From assembly GCA_916048095.2 (NCBI GenBank), contig OU696578.1:6231287-6295286 (forward strand): DNA of 64,000 nt, in the 5' to 3' direction. Shown here piece after piece: positions 23,181-32,235 of the stretch (the first letter of the stretch is position 1; each line of letters begins with the position of its first letter). The notes under the pieces were generated by a model. It worked only from the letters and a program-made list of their open reading frames with translations, was not told where the DNA came from and did no database searches. The stretch is from Sacculina carcini (Eukaryota > Arthropoda > Thecostraca > Sacculinidae). The translations under genes and the position numbers were made by a program.

Positions 23181-24153
23181 TGACATAGGATTGTTAAGAA
23201 AATATTTAAGTTATATAAGGACCTACATAATATAATGTTAAGACTCCTTAAATATCACTTGAAACACCAATGAAATACTCTTTGTTTTGCAGACATTGAT
23301 CATTTGACTTTGCCTTTGTCATTTGCCTTCCCTCATCAATTACAGTCCTTACAGTCCTGGAGTAGTTCCTGCTCCCTTCTCATCATTTACTATTCTAACA
23401 ACAAGACAATTGATTAGGTACGATATCCGCCATGATCTCAGTTTCTGTTTTAGATTATAATAGCACGGTGCGTGCTTACCAATATGCTCTGGTGCATTTT
23501 GTATATTATCCTAGAGCAAAGAAGTAAACGAATGTACATGTTCATGAATGCCGATGATGGAACTATTCATGACGTATTATAGATTTTTGAGTTTCGAAGT
23601 CATCTTCACGAGCAAAAGAAAATAATGGGAAGCGTATGATGCAGAACGAACACAACTATCATGCTTCCGGACTCGGAAACAACAATGTAGAAAATAGCGT
23701 GATTATAAAGAGTATGTCAGCATTGAGGTCGACAATTGAAGAAAATGATTCACTCAAAACGAATCCAGCTGCGTCAGCCTACAGCGCTCCCTAGTCAGAG
23801 TGCAAAAATAATTTCCCATAACGCACATTCTTAAAATTTATGTATTCAAGCATCTAAGTGCTAATTATCAATAATACATATTTACACATTTAATTTGTTG
23901 TACTACTCTTGAGCGTGCTGATGTGATAACTTGATCTTGTTAGAGTTGTCTTTGTTCTATTCGCATGATAATTGCAGTTGTGATATTCATGGTACTAACA
24001 CTCTTCCTATCTCAGATTGATAATTGATTTAACACAAGAAAGTAATAATAGTATATCTATGTGTGTTGGTCTGTGCCTGCCGTTTGTCTGTCGATAAGTT
24101 TTGCCATTTATTATGTGACACATAACGTTTAACTGGCTTTTAAGCGTATTAAA
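23181..24153. other. Gene-free stretch inside the Nav pore to S6 intron
   Basis: AT-rich, no recognised gene. By position it lies within the intron between the two domain II exons. Confidence 0.4.
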
Positions 24154-24330
24154 TGTAATTCATACTTGAGCGTAAAGTATGGGCGAAAAATAGGTGTTTT
24201 GCGGAATATCGTGTACTATTGATAGATTCATTGATTGATTTGTAATACATACTTGAAGGTAAAGTATGGGCGAAAAATAGGTGTTTTGCGGAATATCGTG
24301 TACTATTGATAGATTCATTGATTGATTTGT
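24154..24330. repeat. 87-bp tandem duplication
   Basis: Two near-identical 87-base units containing ACTTGA(AG)GTAAAGTATGGGCG and GGAATATCGTGTACTATTGA. The B copy is at 49983-50159. Confidence 0.9.
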
Positions 24331-24410
24331 GTTGTATTGCATGCAGGGTAATTTTAAGATAATTAGCTGTTCATGCAATGTGAACAGTTATTTCGACGCA
24401 AGACACTCAC

Positions 24411-24600
24411 CACTAGATTAGCAATGACAACGGTGGCCAGAAAGTAGGGCACACACATCGAGTTGTCTAGCTTCATGCACGTCCACATGGACTCAATCCA
24501 TTCACCGCATAAGACGCGGAACACAATCATTCCGCTGTGCAGAAAGTCGGTGAAATTCCATCGGGGCGTTCTTCGTGACGGCAGCAAATTCTTATTCACT
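24411..24600 (-). CDS. Voltage-gated sodium channel alpha subunit, domain II pore-loop exon (copy A)
   Basis: The minus strand encodes [19 protein letters not shown], then CGEWIESMW and [14 protein letters not shown]. This is the domain II pore helices, selectivity filter and start of S6 of a Nav channel. The glutamate of CGEW is the domain II selectivity residue (E of DEKA or DEEA). The donor is exact at GTG|GTGAGT (24411/24410), in phase 0, and joins in frame to the S6 exon at 18045. The 5' boundary is less certain, lying between about 24560 and 24607 (candidate acceptor TTGCCAG). Domain I and domain II S1-S5 exons were not found anywhere upstream in the window. Confidence 0.9.
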
Positions 24601-24606
24601 GGCAAC

Positions 24607-25250
24607 CATCACCCATCATTATACCATCCATCATATCATCATCCATCATACCATCACCCATCATACCATCATACATCATATCATCACCCATCATATCATC
24701 ACCCATCTTACCATCACCCATCATTATATCATCCATCATATCATCACTGTAAGACAGATTATATATATAATTATATATATAGTCTATTAATACTGTAGAG
24801 TCCTATTAATTGTTTATTTATTCATATTTATTGTTATTTATTCATGTTTATTGTTTTTTATTTTCTATTTATTTATATTTATTCTTATTTTACTCTCTAT
24901 TTTTTACTATTTATTATTGGCTGTTGTTACTTATTAAATTATACTTTTACTCAGTGTTGGCTGTTGTTGTTTATTGAATCATATTCATTGTTGTTGCTGT
25001 TTATTGAATCATATTTATTGTTATTGCTGTTTATTGAATAATATTTATTGGTGTTGTTGTTGTTTATTGAATCCTATTTATTTGCGTTGTTGTTACTTAT
25101 TGAATCATATTTTATTTATTGTTGGATGTTTCTTATTGAATCATATTTATTGTTCTTGATTTTTATTTATTACTTATTTATTAGTATTTATTCTTATTTA
25201 TTGATGGTTGTTATTTACTGAATCACATATTTATTGTTGATTGTTATTAT
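24607..25250. repeat. CATC minisatellite and TTATTG-rich degenerate repeats
   Basis: 24609-24746 is a degenerate array of 15-base units like CCATCATATCATCAC. From about 24800 the sequence is T-rich, with units of about 30 bases containing GTTTATTGAATCATATTTATTG. It encodes only low-complexity peptides. Confidence 0.85.
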
Positions 25251-26268
25251 TTATGAGGAACGTGGGCGGAGTGACATTACGGAGTATTATCGGATGATGG
25301 TTTATTATTTATTGTTATTTATTTATTATTTTCTTTCCAACTCTCTTTCTAGACTTTTTTCTCTTCGAACTCTCTTTCTCTCTGAATCTTTTGGGCGCTT
25401 CCGGTACATGGGGCCACCTTAGGGTGGTAATAGTGCTTGCACTATTACCATGCTACTGGATTTGCCTGAAATTAATAATAATAATAATAATAACAGCTTA
25501 CGACAACGAACACCGAGCAGTCACAAGCACCTTGGTCAAATTTCTGCGACTTATTGGGCTACAAGGTGGAAATAATGGCGAACTGGGACAATTTTCTCTT
25601 CACGAAATATTTTGCAGTCACATTTATCTCATTTTTAATCTAAGTTTGACTATAGTTATTTTCATGTTTTCCAGATATATTGCCTGTAATTAATAATAAT
25701 TATAAAAGTAACACACAGACTGTGTCACACAAATAACGCACAGACAGCGCACGCACGATCACCGCCGATCACCGAACAAACACTGCTCGCCTTTGGCCTT
25801 GACAAGGACATCGCACCCTACGTTCTATCATGGGGACGCCGTTACTTGAAACGCGGTATCGCACAGCGATGTACACGCGCTCTTTACCACAGTAGCTTGC
25901 TGACTCTAATAAACTCTAACACCCCCCGAGTCAGCAAAGGAATATCACGACAAACTTGGAAAACCTCTCAAAAACACGTTGTAACATAAACATCAAGTGA
26001 ACAAATGATCAAATGAACAATACACGCGGGAATATAATCTTACACTACGACCGATAACAAGCAGGTCGCCTCAAGTTGGCCCGCTCACGAAAATTGTACC
26101 GCTCAGTAGCAGTGACTTCATGACGAACGTTTGAGTCCTGTAGTGAACAAATTAATGGTCATATTCGGCTTCATATGTTGGTAGTGACACAAAATAAACA
26201 TCACATCACACATCACATCATAGATTAACACTGGTAACCAAGAAAAACGAATGTAGAGAGAACAAGAT
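25251..26268. other. Mostly gene-free; short unassigned coding-like patch
   Basis: Around 25780-25985 the plus strand has an uninterrupted reading with GLDKDIAPYVLSWGRRYLK and RGIAQRCTRALYH. Its composition suits a protein, but I do not recognise the family. The rest is AT-rich with (AAT)n at about 25470-25490. The same sequence occurs at 51609-51814. Confidence 0.4.
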
Positions 26269-26820
26269 TTAGTGCTGTCGGAATGGAGGAGTTAGAGGTG
26301 TGGGCAAAGATAGCAAAATTTTTTGCAGAGCAGAAGAGAATGAGGAGTATGATTTTTGCTTCAGGACATGAGGAGGAAGTTGATTGTAAAGACGGGGAGC
26401 AGAAAAGTAGAAAGACTTGGCTGACCAGTTTGACTCATGAAGAGCAGGAGGAGAAACAAGAGGTACAGGACGACGACTGTAAGGTCGCTCGCTACACTGT
26501 AGGAGGGTAAGTAAGTGGGAAGGGGGAGAAGGCGAGTGAAGAAGTTTATATACAAGACAGCAGAGCTTAAGATGGATCCTCGAAGGGACTGGCAGCCAGC
26601 CTAGTTGCCGAATATGTACAGAGGTTGGAGTCCTAGGTGGAAGACGCAAAACGAATCGACAGGAAAGGTTAATGATTGACTGAAGGGATCGAAGAGATTT
26701 TTGAGGTAGGTGAAAAAATAGAGAATTGCAAGAGTCGAGACGGGAGAAGATATAGGAATTAACAAGAAGCAGTGCAGAGGATTCGTCGATGTGTCGGCGT
26801 ATAGGGTAGAGTTGGCGCAA
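26269..26820 (-). pseudogene. L2/CR1-like LINE, C-terminal ORF2 fragment (copy A)
   Basis: 183 open residues containing SYIFSRLDSCNSLFFHLP, RFVLRLPPRTPTSVHIRQLG and SFYFSAPRLYNQLPPHV. These match the post-reverse-transcriptase region of the LINE at 33855-35606 almost phrase for phrase. The reverse transcriptase itself is missing. The fragment is 5'-truncated and not functional alone. Confidence 0.85.
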
Positions 26821-26942
26821 GATGAATCGACAGGATCGGGTAAGGTTTACTGTTCAATAAGATCCTCATGAAGTTGTCCAACGAACGCTAGGAACATTGG
26901 GACTGTTACCTTGGTTCCGCAGCACACGCCATGAACACCTAG

Positions 26943-27437
26943 GTGCAAGCCGTTGAGGGCTTTCACAGCCGTTTGCAGTGGGCGCTCCACGGTAAGGCTG
27001 GCGTGTAAGCGTTCGTGGATGAGCTGCGCCGCCAAGACTACCTAGCAACGAAAAAGGTGCAGGCCATCTGGTCCGACGAGCGCGCGGTCGTAGCGGAGCG
27101 CGGAAGACGACGTCAAGTAAAAGTCCATCTCATGAACGGATATCAGCTCGCCGAACAATTGGGACTGCGCAACGACGACGAGATCATAAGGTACATCCAG
27201 CATATCAGCTCAGTCGTGTCCAGCTCTGCCGTCGGGTACGATGAGGACGACGCTGTGATCACTGACGAGCCGAGTGCGATGCTCGACAGTGATGTCACTG
27301 ACGAGCCGATTGTGACGCTCGACAGTGATCACACTGACCAGCCCAGTGCGACGCTCGAAATTGATCACACTGAAGATGTCAGGACCGAAGCACTGAATAC
27401 GACCGAAGAACAGAACAAGACGGGATCAGCCAATTAG
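26943..27437 (+). pseudogene. MULE-like transposase C-terminal fragment with acidic repeat tail (copy A, stop-interrupted)
   Basis: Reads QAVEGFHSRLRWALHGKAG and then, after a stop, FVDELRRQDYLATKKVQAIW. The VEGFHxRL and FVDxL pattern resembles the end of the catalytic region in MULE/FLYWCH-type transposase relatives (family wording: NNxVEGxHxRL). The tail repeats TDEPSAMLDSD-like units. In copy A a TAA at 27006-27008 breaks the frame; copy B (52772-53266) has TAC at the same place and is open. Family assignment is moderate. Confidence 0.45.
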
Positions 27438-27665
27438 ACCGAAGGACAGAACACGACGGGAGCAGCCAATACGGCAGAAGTACAGAACACGACCGAACAG
27501 CCCAGACCAGTGAGCGAGCCACCTTCTCTCGCTGATGTGTTCGCTCCAATGGATGAGTACGACGATTATTTCTAGCCAGGTGCCCACGCCGAGTCGGTAG
27601 AATCCACTGGTGCTTTGACAGATATTGTCCAGCTCGTGCGCATGCTGCCTCCAGTGTTAGCAGAG

Positions 27666-27972
27666 CAAGGAGATTATCCGGAACACGCGCAAGGGTCGCT
27701 TCCTCCGTGGAGAGGCCTATGTGCGCGCGGTCCACGTGCTGGGCAACCTGCTTCCCACTGGTAGCAGATTCAAGCGTGCTGGTCGGCCGGTTCATTCGGC
27801 CTGCGAGACCGGGTGCGGGCGGCTCGAGACGCTGGGGCACATAAGTCAGGTCTGTCCGAGGACGCATGGTCCGCGTTTCGGCCGGCATGAAAAAGCCGTC
27901 AATTTCCTAGCGGGGCGCTTGTCGATGATGATGATGGTCGGGCGGCAACGCTCGGTCGTCGTTATCCGTTGA
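27666..27972 (+). pseudogene. R2/NeSL-like LINE C-terminal zinc-knuckle fragment (copy A)
   Basis: The plus strand reads CETGCGRLETLGHISQVC followed by PRTHGPRFGRHEKAV. This is the Cys-Cys-His-Cys knuckle and R-RH motif seen at the C-terminal, endonuclease-proximal end of site-specific non-LTR elements of the R2/NeSL type. The reverse transcriptase and endonuclease core are absent. About 50 bases after the stop, sequence homologous to 18S rRNA begins in the same orientation, which suits an element that targets rDNA. B copy at 53495-53801. Confidence 0.65.
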
Positions 27973-28025
27973 ATCACAATAACAGTACATGGATCGTACG
28001 GTCTTGTAACGACGACGCGCTCTCT

Positions 28026-28314
28026 AAATGTCTGCCCTATCAGCTGTCGACGGTTAGCTAGTGGCTGACCGTGGCTGTGAGGGGTAACGGGGAATTTGGG
28101 TTCGATTCCGGACAGGCAGCCTGAGAGACGGCTACCACATTTAAGGAAGGCAGCAGGCGCATAACTTACCCACTCCCAGCTCAGGGAGGTAGTGCCAATA
28201 AATACCTTACAGAGGTGCCGTTAATCGGTATCTCTCAAACGGAACGAGTACAATGAGTTCTTTAACGAGAATCAACTGGAGATCAAGCCTGATGCCAGCA
28301 GCCGCGGTAATTAC
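28026..28314 (+). rRNA. 18S (small-subunit) rRNA gene fragment (copy A)
   Basis: About 290 bases aligning by eye to a eukaryotic 18S segment. It begins at AATGTCTGCCCTATCA, runs through AACGGGGAATTTGGGTTCGA, GAAGGCAGCAGGCGC and CTTTAACGAGAATCAACTGG, and ends at GCCAGCAGCCGCGGTAATTA. It corresponds to the part of the 5' half of 18S up to the 530-loop. Many positions that are usually invariant differ, so it is an old relic or comes from a lineage with fast-evolving 18S. It is a fragment, not a working rRNA gene. Confidence 0.88.
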
Positions 28315-28317
28315 CAA

Positions 28318-29274
28318 ATGAGGATACAGACGCTAGACGCCTTCTCAGATGAGGACGATGAAGGCCCCCGCACATCGCCAGTCGACACCACTCTGGAGGC
28401 GGTGCGAGCTGCGTCTCTCGCGGACGACGAGTGCCGTCAGCTGATGCCGTACGTGCTAGACGGCTTTCCTCAGCATAAGCATCTCCTACCGTCCAGCCTT
28501 CACCAGTACTGGGGTGTGCGCGACCAGCTCACTGCGGACCATGGCCTGATTTTGGTCGGCTGCCGTCTGCTTGTGCCCAAGCGCCTGCGAAAAGATACCC
28601 TCCGCCGCCTCCACGAAAGCCATCAGGGGCAGGTCAGGACGGTTCAACGCGCCCGCCAGACTGTATTCTGGCCTGGCCTTAATAACGACATCGCCATGGC
28701 CGTTTCGTCATGCCAAGAGTGTCTCGAATACAAGGACTCTCAGCAGAAAGAGCCATACATGGCGGAACCGCGCCCGACACGGCCCTTCGAATCGGTGTCG
28801 GCAGATTTCTTCTACCATGCGGGGAAAACGTTCCTCGTATACGCCGACCGATTCTCCAACTGGCCGCTGGTGTTTGAATGTGGCCTTGACGCGTCTGCTC
28901 ATCAGCTGGTGAAGCTGTTTCGGCGCGTGTTTGTCGCCACGGGCGTACCGTCCATATTGTCGTCGGACGGCGGCCCGCAGTTCACTGCGCGTCTCACTGC
29001 CGAGTTCCTGCGACATTGGCGTGTCCGTCACCGACTCTCCAGTCCACGCTTCCCGTCCTCTAATGGGCACGCCGAGTCCGCTGTCAAGCGGGTGAAGCGA
29101 CTCATCCAGAAGTCGGCCCACGACGGGGACCTCAACACGGACGCGTTCGTTGCCGGCCTGCTGGAGATGTGTAACGCGCCTGGTGCCGACGGCCGCTCGC
29201 CCGCGCAGCTGCTGTACGGTCGCCCCGTGTCGTCTGCCGTCCCCGCGCATCCTCGCGCGCTCCTGCCTGAATGA
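28318..29274 (+). CDS. Ty3/gypsy pol fragment: integrase (copy A)
   Basis: 318 residues from pol. The segment between RNase H and integrase (QYWGVRDQL, DHGLIL) is followed by the integrase zinc finger (H99, H102, C132, C135) and the catalytic core D163 (SADFF), D217 (SSDGGPQF) and E253 (GHAES). The upstream protease and reverse transcriptase are missing; the 5' end abuts 18S rRNA. A TGA at 29272 interrupts pol. The usual C-terminal chromatin-end region continues in another frame to 29816, so this is not a complete protein. It resembles the CsRn1/Mag-type gypsy group. Confidence 0.88.
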   Translation: MRIQTLDAFSDEDDEGPRTSPVDTTLEAVRAASLADDECRQLMPYVLDGFPQHKHLLPSSLHQYWGVRDQLTADHGLILVGCRLLVPKRLRKDTLRRLHESHQGQVRTVQRARQTVFWPGLNNDIAMAVSSCQECLEYKDSQQKEPYMAEPRPTRPFESVSADFFYHAGKTFLVYADRFSNWPLVFECGLDASAHQLVKLFRRVFVATGVPSILSSDGGPQFTARLTAEFLRHWRVRHRLSSPRFPSSNGHAESAVKRVKRLIQKSAHDGDLNTDAFVAGLLEMCNAPGADGRSPAQLLYGRPVSSAVPAHPRALLPE

Positions 29275-29816
29275 CAGCCGTCCACCGCTGAGTGTGATCT
29301 CCGAGCAGCGGCCGCGCACGACAGGCAGATCACCAACTACAATCGGTCAGCCAGACCACTGCCGCCGTTATCGCCCGGCACTACAGTGGCTCTCCAGGAC
29401 CCGACGACAGGCCGCTGGGACCGGACTGGCGTGGTCGCTGTCACTGGTCGTCGCCGCCAGTACGCGGTACGCTTACCGCATGGCGGTCTCTACTGGCGTA
29501 ACCACCGCCACCTGCGGCCAGCAGTCAGCGCACCCGCCTCCGAAGTGACGCCGCCACCATTCGTCAGCGCAGCGCTGCCAGAGGCCATGTGCCTGCCTTG
29601 CCCACAGCTGTCGCCGCCGCAACCGCCGCGAGAGACCAGCAGCAGCAGCGGACCCGCGCCGCCGCCGGGGGAGGATGTGAGCGGAACATCAGAGGCTCCA
29701 CATACACCAAACCCTCGCCGAAGCGACCGAACCCGCAGACCGCCGCCGCACCTGAGCGACTACGTCTGCAGGACCAGCAGCGCCCCCCTTCCGCCGCTTG
29801 GAGGGGAGATGTAGTG
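29275..29816 (+). pseudogene. Gypsy pol C-terminal tail, frame-disrupted (copy A)
   Basis: The open frame 29386-29814 reads VALQDPTTGRWDRTGVV, then YAVRLPHGGLYWRNHRHLRP and a Pro/Ser-rich end. This is the typical integrase tail of CsRn1/Mag-like gypsy elements. It ends at the polypurine tract GGAGGGGAGA directly before the LTR. Confidence 0.8.
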
Positions 29817-30004
29817 TGATGCTGCCCGCCCAGAGGGCGCGGGCGCGGCTAGCGTGGATGACGCTACCCGCTACGAGTCAGTGTGTGTCCAGCAGTGGTT
29901 GTGTGCAGGTCGTGACGTTGTTACCCTATTGTTCGTGTGGTATTGTGATCGTAAATATAGCATACATATTGAGTGTTATAAGGCTGTAAGTTTCTATTTT
30001 TACA
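29810..30004 (+). repeat. Gypsy 3' LTR (copy A)
   Basis: 195 bases starting TGTAGTGTGATGCTG right after the polypurine tract and ending TTTCTATTTTTACA, so it has TG...CA ends. No 5' LTR exists because the element is 5'-truncated. Confidence 0.7.
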
Positions 30005-30492
30005 TCCTCCAAAAAGTCACCTGGCGCCATCTAGCAGGAGGTAGTTGGTTGTTGAAACGAGAGTTTTCCCTGGAGTTTGATCTCACAGATGATTTCCGCC
30101 TCATTTTGTCAAAAATACTGTCAGTCTGCAAATACATCAAACATGAATGCATATAGGGCAATTGATTACATGCGTCCGGATCATATTGCTGGTGTCAATA
30201 GGATAATCTGGAAGGTTCTATTTGACTCCAGCTTTCTGCTTATTGATAAGCATTATTGCCTAAATTTTATTCTACTAGCTGAATTGTGTCTGTTTATATA
30301 GACTTACCCATATAGGCTGATAGGAAGCAACTGTTACCGATATTTGTTGAATTTGGCCATTATTTTGCGCGTTTAGCGAGCAAGATTAGCTTTTTGAGGC
30401 CGGTAATTGGACAGTATGTGATTTTAATTAGCTTGACACTGTATATTTGCGTTGATTCACATTTGCTCCATGCATATATCCTTCCACCTCAC
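30005..30492. other. Probable SLC9C intron, nothing recognised
   Basis: AT-rich sequence between the LTR and the SLC9C exon. No further SLC9C exon (voltage sensor or cyclic-nucleotide-binding part) could be seen. Confidence 0.4.
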
Positions 30493-30627
30493 CTGCCAGT
30501 ACTTGCTCAGGTAGTCGACGTCGATAAACGCTCCGTTGTTGTCGGCCGCGAAATCGGCTGCTCCAACGAGTACCTCCAGAGCACGCGCGCTTATCATTCC
30601 ATGCTCGTGTTGTCTCCAGTAAGACAT
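30493..30627 (-). CDS. SLC9C-type Na+/H+ exchanger, cytosolic linker exon (copy A)
   Basis: A 135-base, phase-0 exon with acceptor GTGCCCAG|ATG and donor GCAG|GTGAGG. It encodes MSYWRQHEHGMISARALEVL, then VGAADFAADNNGAFIDVDYL and SKYWQ. In SLC9C (NHE10, sperm NHE) proteins a closely similar segment links the transporter domain to the voltage-sensor domain. Splices in frame to the exon at 30736-31009. Confidence 0.75.
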
Positions 30628-30735
30628 CTGGGCACAGTTGTCAGGTGGATGTGGTGATTTTGTGCTCCAACATTTTCCGGTATATATATGATGTGTATGC
30701 TCGACAACACTTCATCAATTTCAGTTTGTGCCCAC

Positions 30736-31009
30736 CCTTTCTGTGTTGATATATCTGAGCCGGGCATCTTCGACCATCTCCATGAACTCAGCTGATGTGG
30801 TCTCTGCAGGAACTCTGGCAGCAAAGCCAGGACACACACTGACTCTATGACTGAGCATGCCTGCGTCCAACTGCACGTTGACCCGCTCGGAGCCAGAATG
30901 GTCCTGTCTGGAACTCTTCTTGAACGGATTGTTGATCATTGTCAGCTGATCCACAATGCTCCAGTCGGCGTTCGCCATGAAACGATCCGTTTTCAGCATC
31001 GATAGAATC
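30736..31009 (-). CDS. SLC9C-type Na+/H+ exchanger, post-transporter exon (copy A)
   Basis: A 274-base exon. The acceptor GGCTCAAG|G completes a codon split by the previous exon; the donor is AGG|GTGGGC. It reads ILSMLKTDRFMANADWSIVD, later VSVCPGFAARVPAETTSAEF and VEDARLRYINTER. SLC9C proteins have LKTDRFLADADW, a Cys-Pro motif and an EEARLR helix at this place. The chain 31499-31611, 31153-31310, 30736-31009, 30493-30627 keeps phase at every junction, which supports a real gene rather than chance similarity. Confidence 0.75.
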
Positions 31010-31152
31010 CTTGAGCCGAGTGCATTATTATAATCATGTCATTTGTCATTTTGAATTTGAATTATGGTCACTATAATTGACGTTAATTAGCATACGATAT
31101 TCCAGTGTGATCAATAGGTGTGTGCCGATATATGAGAATTGGTGAATCTCAC

Positions 31153-31310
31153 TGTCGCTTGGTGTTGACAATACTGTTGATGGCGTGCGCCATGTTCTGC
31201 TCGACTGCGCGAATAATGGTCGACAGTCCCAGGATGCTGAGCAGAGGACGAACTGTCGTGCCATTGATGGTGAGAGTAAGAAACACCAGAGCAGCCGTGT
31301 GAATCAACGT
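31153..31310 (-). CDS. SLC9C-type Na+/H+ exchanger, last transmembrane helix exon (copy A)
   Basis: A 158-base exon: acceptor GATATACAG at 31319-31311, donor CGACA|GTGAGA at 31153. It encodes TLIHTAALVFLTLTINGTTV, then RPLLSILGLSTIIRAVEQ and ends in NTKRQ. The hydrophobic block ending INGTTVRPLL matches the conserved last membrane segment of Na+/H+ exchangers (VLTLLINATTI.PLL..LGL). In copy B the acceptor AG is changed to AT. Confidence 0.8.
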
Positions 31311-31498
31311 CTGTATATCACGTGCACACACACACACGCACACATACCGACACGTTGATTGCCTGGATTTGATTGAATTCCTTAGCAAATAATGAACATA
31401 CAACGGGTAACAAATGGTACTTGATAGCATGCGGAATTCTCTGGCACAAAGGAATGTTCGTGTATTAGATGAGACAAATGTATGAGTGTACGACCGAC

Positions 31499-31611
31499 CT
31501 TGTGACCAATGAGCTTGTTGTGCTGAGATGTTGGGTCGTCAGAAGCTTGTATCACGGACTCCACCGATGTTCCGTGCGTCCAGTTGGCGGCTGTTTCTTG
31601 CCCAACTTGTC
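31499..31611 (-). CDS. SLC9C-type Na+/H+ exchanger, upstream exon (copy A)
   Basis: A 113-base probable exon, acceptor AACTCCCAG and donor CACAAG|GTCGGT. It encodes GQETAANWTHGTSVESVIQA and DDPTSQHNKLIGHK, followed in frame by the TLIHTAAL exon. The GHK-x-LIHTA join resembles the GHKVLFHTAG stretch of NHE proteins, between the pore helix and the last transmembrane helix. The acceptor has a weak pyrimidine tract, so the 5' limit is less certain. Confidence 0.55.
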
Positions 31612-31856
31612 CTGGGAGTTATTGTCTTCTTTGTACGCACGGCAATCTGTATGCGTGTATGTGTGTCGTTGTGTGTTGCAAGCTGGTGCCTGTGGAAATA
31701 TCGTTGAAAACACACTACTTATACTGCTTGTAGCCGAGTCTTGGCGCGTTGTCGGGGTGTATTGGCAATCATTAGTGGAATTGCGATTCGATCAGTAATC
31801 ACTTGTACAAATGTCGCCCTGTGTGTGCATGTGTCGCATGTCCAGCATGGATGCTC

Positions 31857-31888
<32 letters not shown>

Positions 31889-31933
31889 TCAGTCATTGTG
31901 CAACACTTGGTCCGCATTGGTATCACGCTCCAT

Positions 31934-31969
<36 letters not shown>

Positions 31970-31980
31970 TGTGCTGTCAG
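31612..31980. other. Intron-like stretch with GA and GT tracts
   Basis: Contains a (GA)n tract at about 31855-31886 and an interrupted (GT)n tract at 31934-31972. No gene recognised on the minus strand. Confidence 0.5.
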
Positions 31981-32087
31981 TCGCGGTCCGTTCAACGTGT
32001 TCATGAATGCGCTGCAGAAGATGGACATGATGAAACTGGTGAACGACATGCTGCCTCTGATGAAGTCGATGACTTCTCTGCTGGGCG
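31981..32087 (+). CDS. Candidate internal exon of an unidentified plus-strand gene (copy A)
   Basis: A T/G-rich tract ending CTGTCAG precedes 107 bases closed by a consensus donor GGCG|GTGAGT. The open reading between them is FNVFMNALQKMDMMKL then VNDMLPLMKSMTSLLG, an amphipathic, methionine-rich helix. It is conserved unchanged in copy B (57810-57916). I do not recognise the protein. The opposite strand is also open here, so the strand is an inference from splice-site quality. Confidence 0.35.
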
Positions 32088-32147
32088 GTGAGTGTGGTTG
32101 AGGCTCGCTGGTCTACTTGGGCTATTCGGGGTAATGTGGTGAGGTGC

Positions 32148-32182
32148 TGTCTAGATTGCTATGCTTGTCAGCAATCTAGACA
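32148..32182. repeat. 13-bp hairpin
   Basis: TGTCTAGATTGCT (32148-32160) and AGCAATCTAGACA (32170-32182) pair perfectly around a 9-base loop. Present also in copy B at about 57977-58011. Confidence 0.85.
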
Positions 32183-32235
32183 CGCACACCTTGCTGTAGA
32201 ACCATGACTTCATTAGTCATTGGCCAACTGAGGAT

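Noticed and set aside
28708-29336. Minus-strand open frames opposite the gypsy integrase
   Set aside because: GC-rich antisense shadows; the integrase HHCC and DDE residues are on the plus strand.
24411-31310. A single in-frame SLC9C-Nav fusion gene
   Set aside because: The SLC9C linker exon ends in phase 0, but the visible candidate acceptors of the Nav pore exon leave one or two bases, so no in-frame direct join is apparent.
31981-32087. Minus-strand SLC9C transmembrane exon
   Set aside because: The minus reading lacks splice signals and the expected WGGLRG-type NHE motif; the plus strand has both splice sites.
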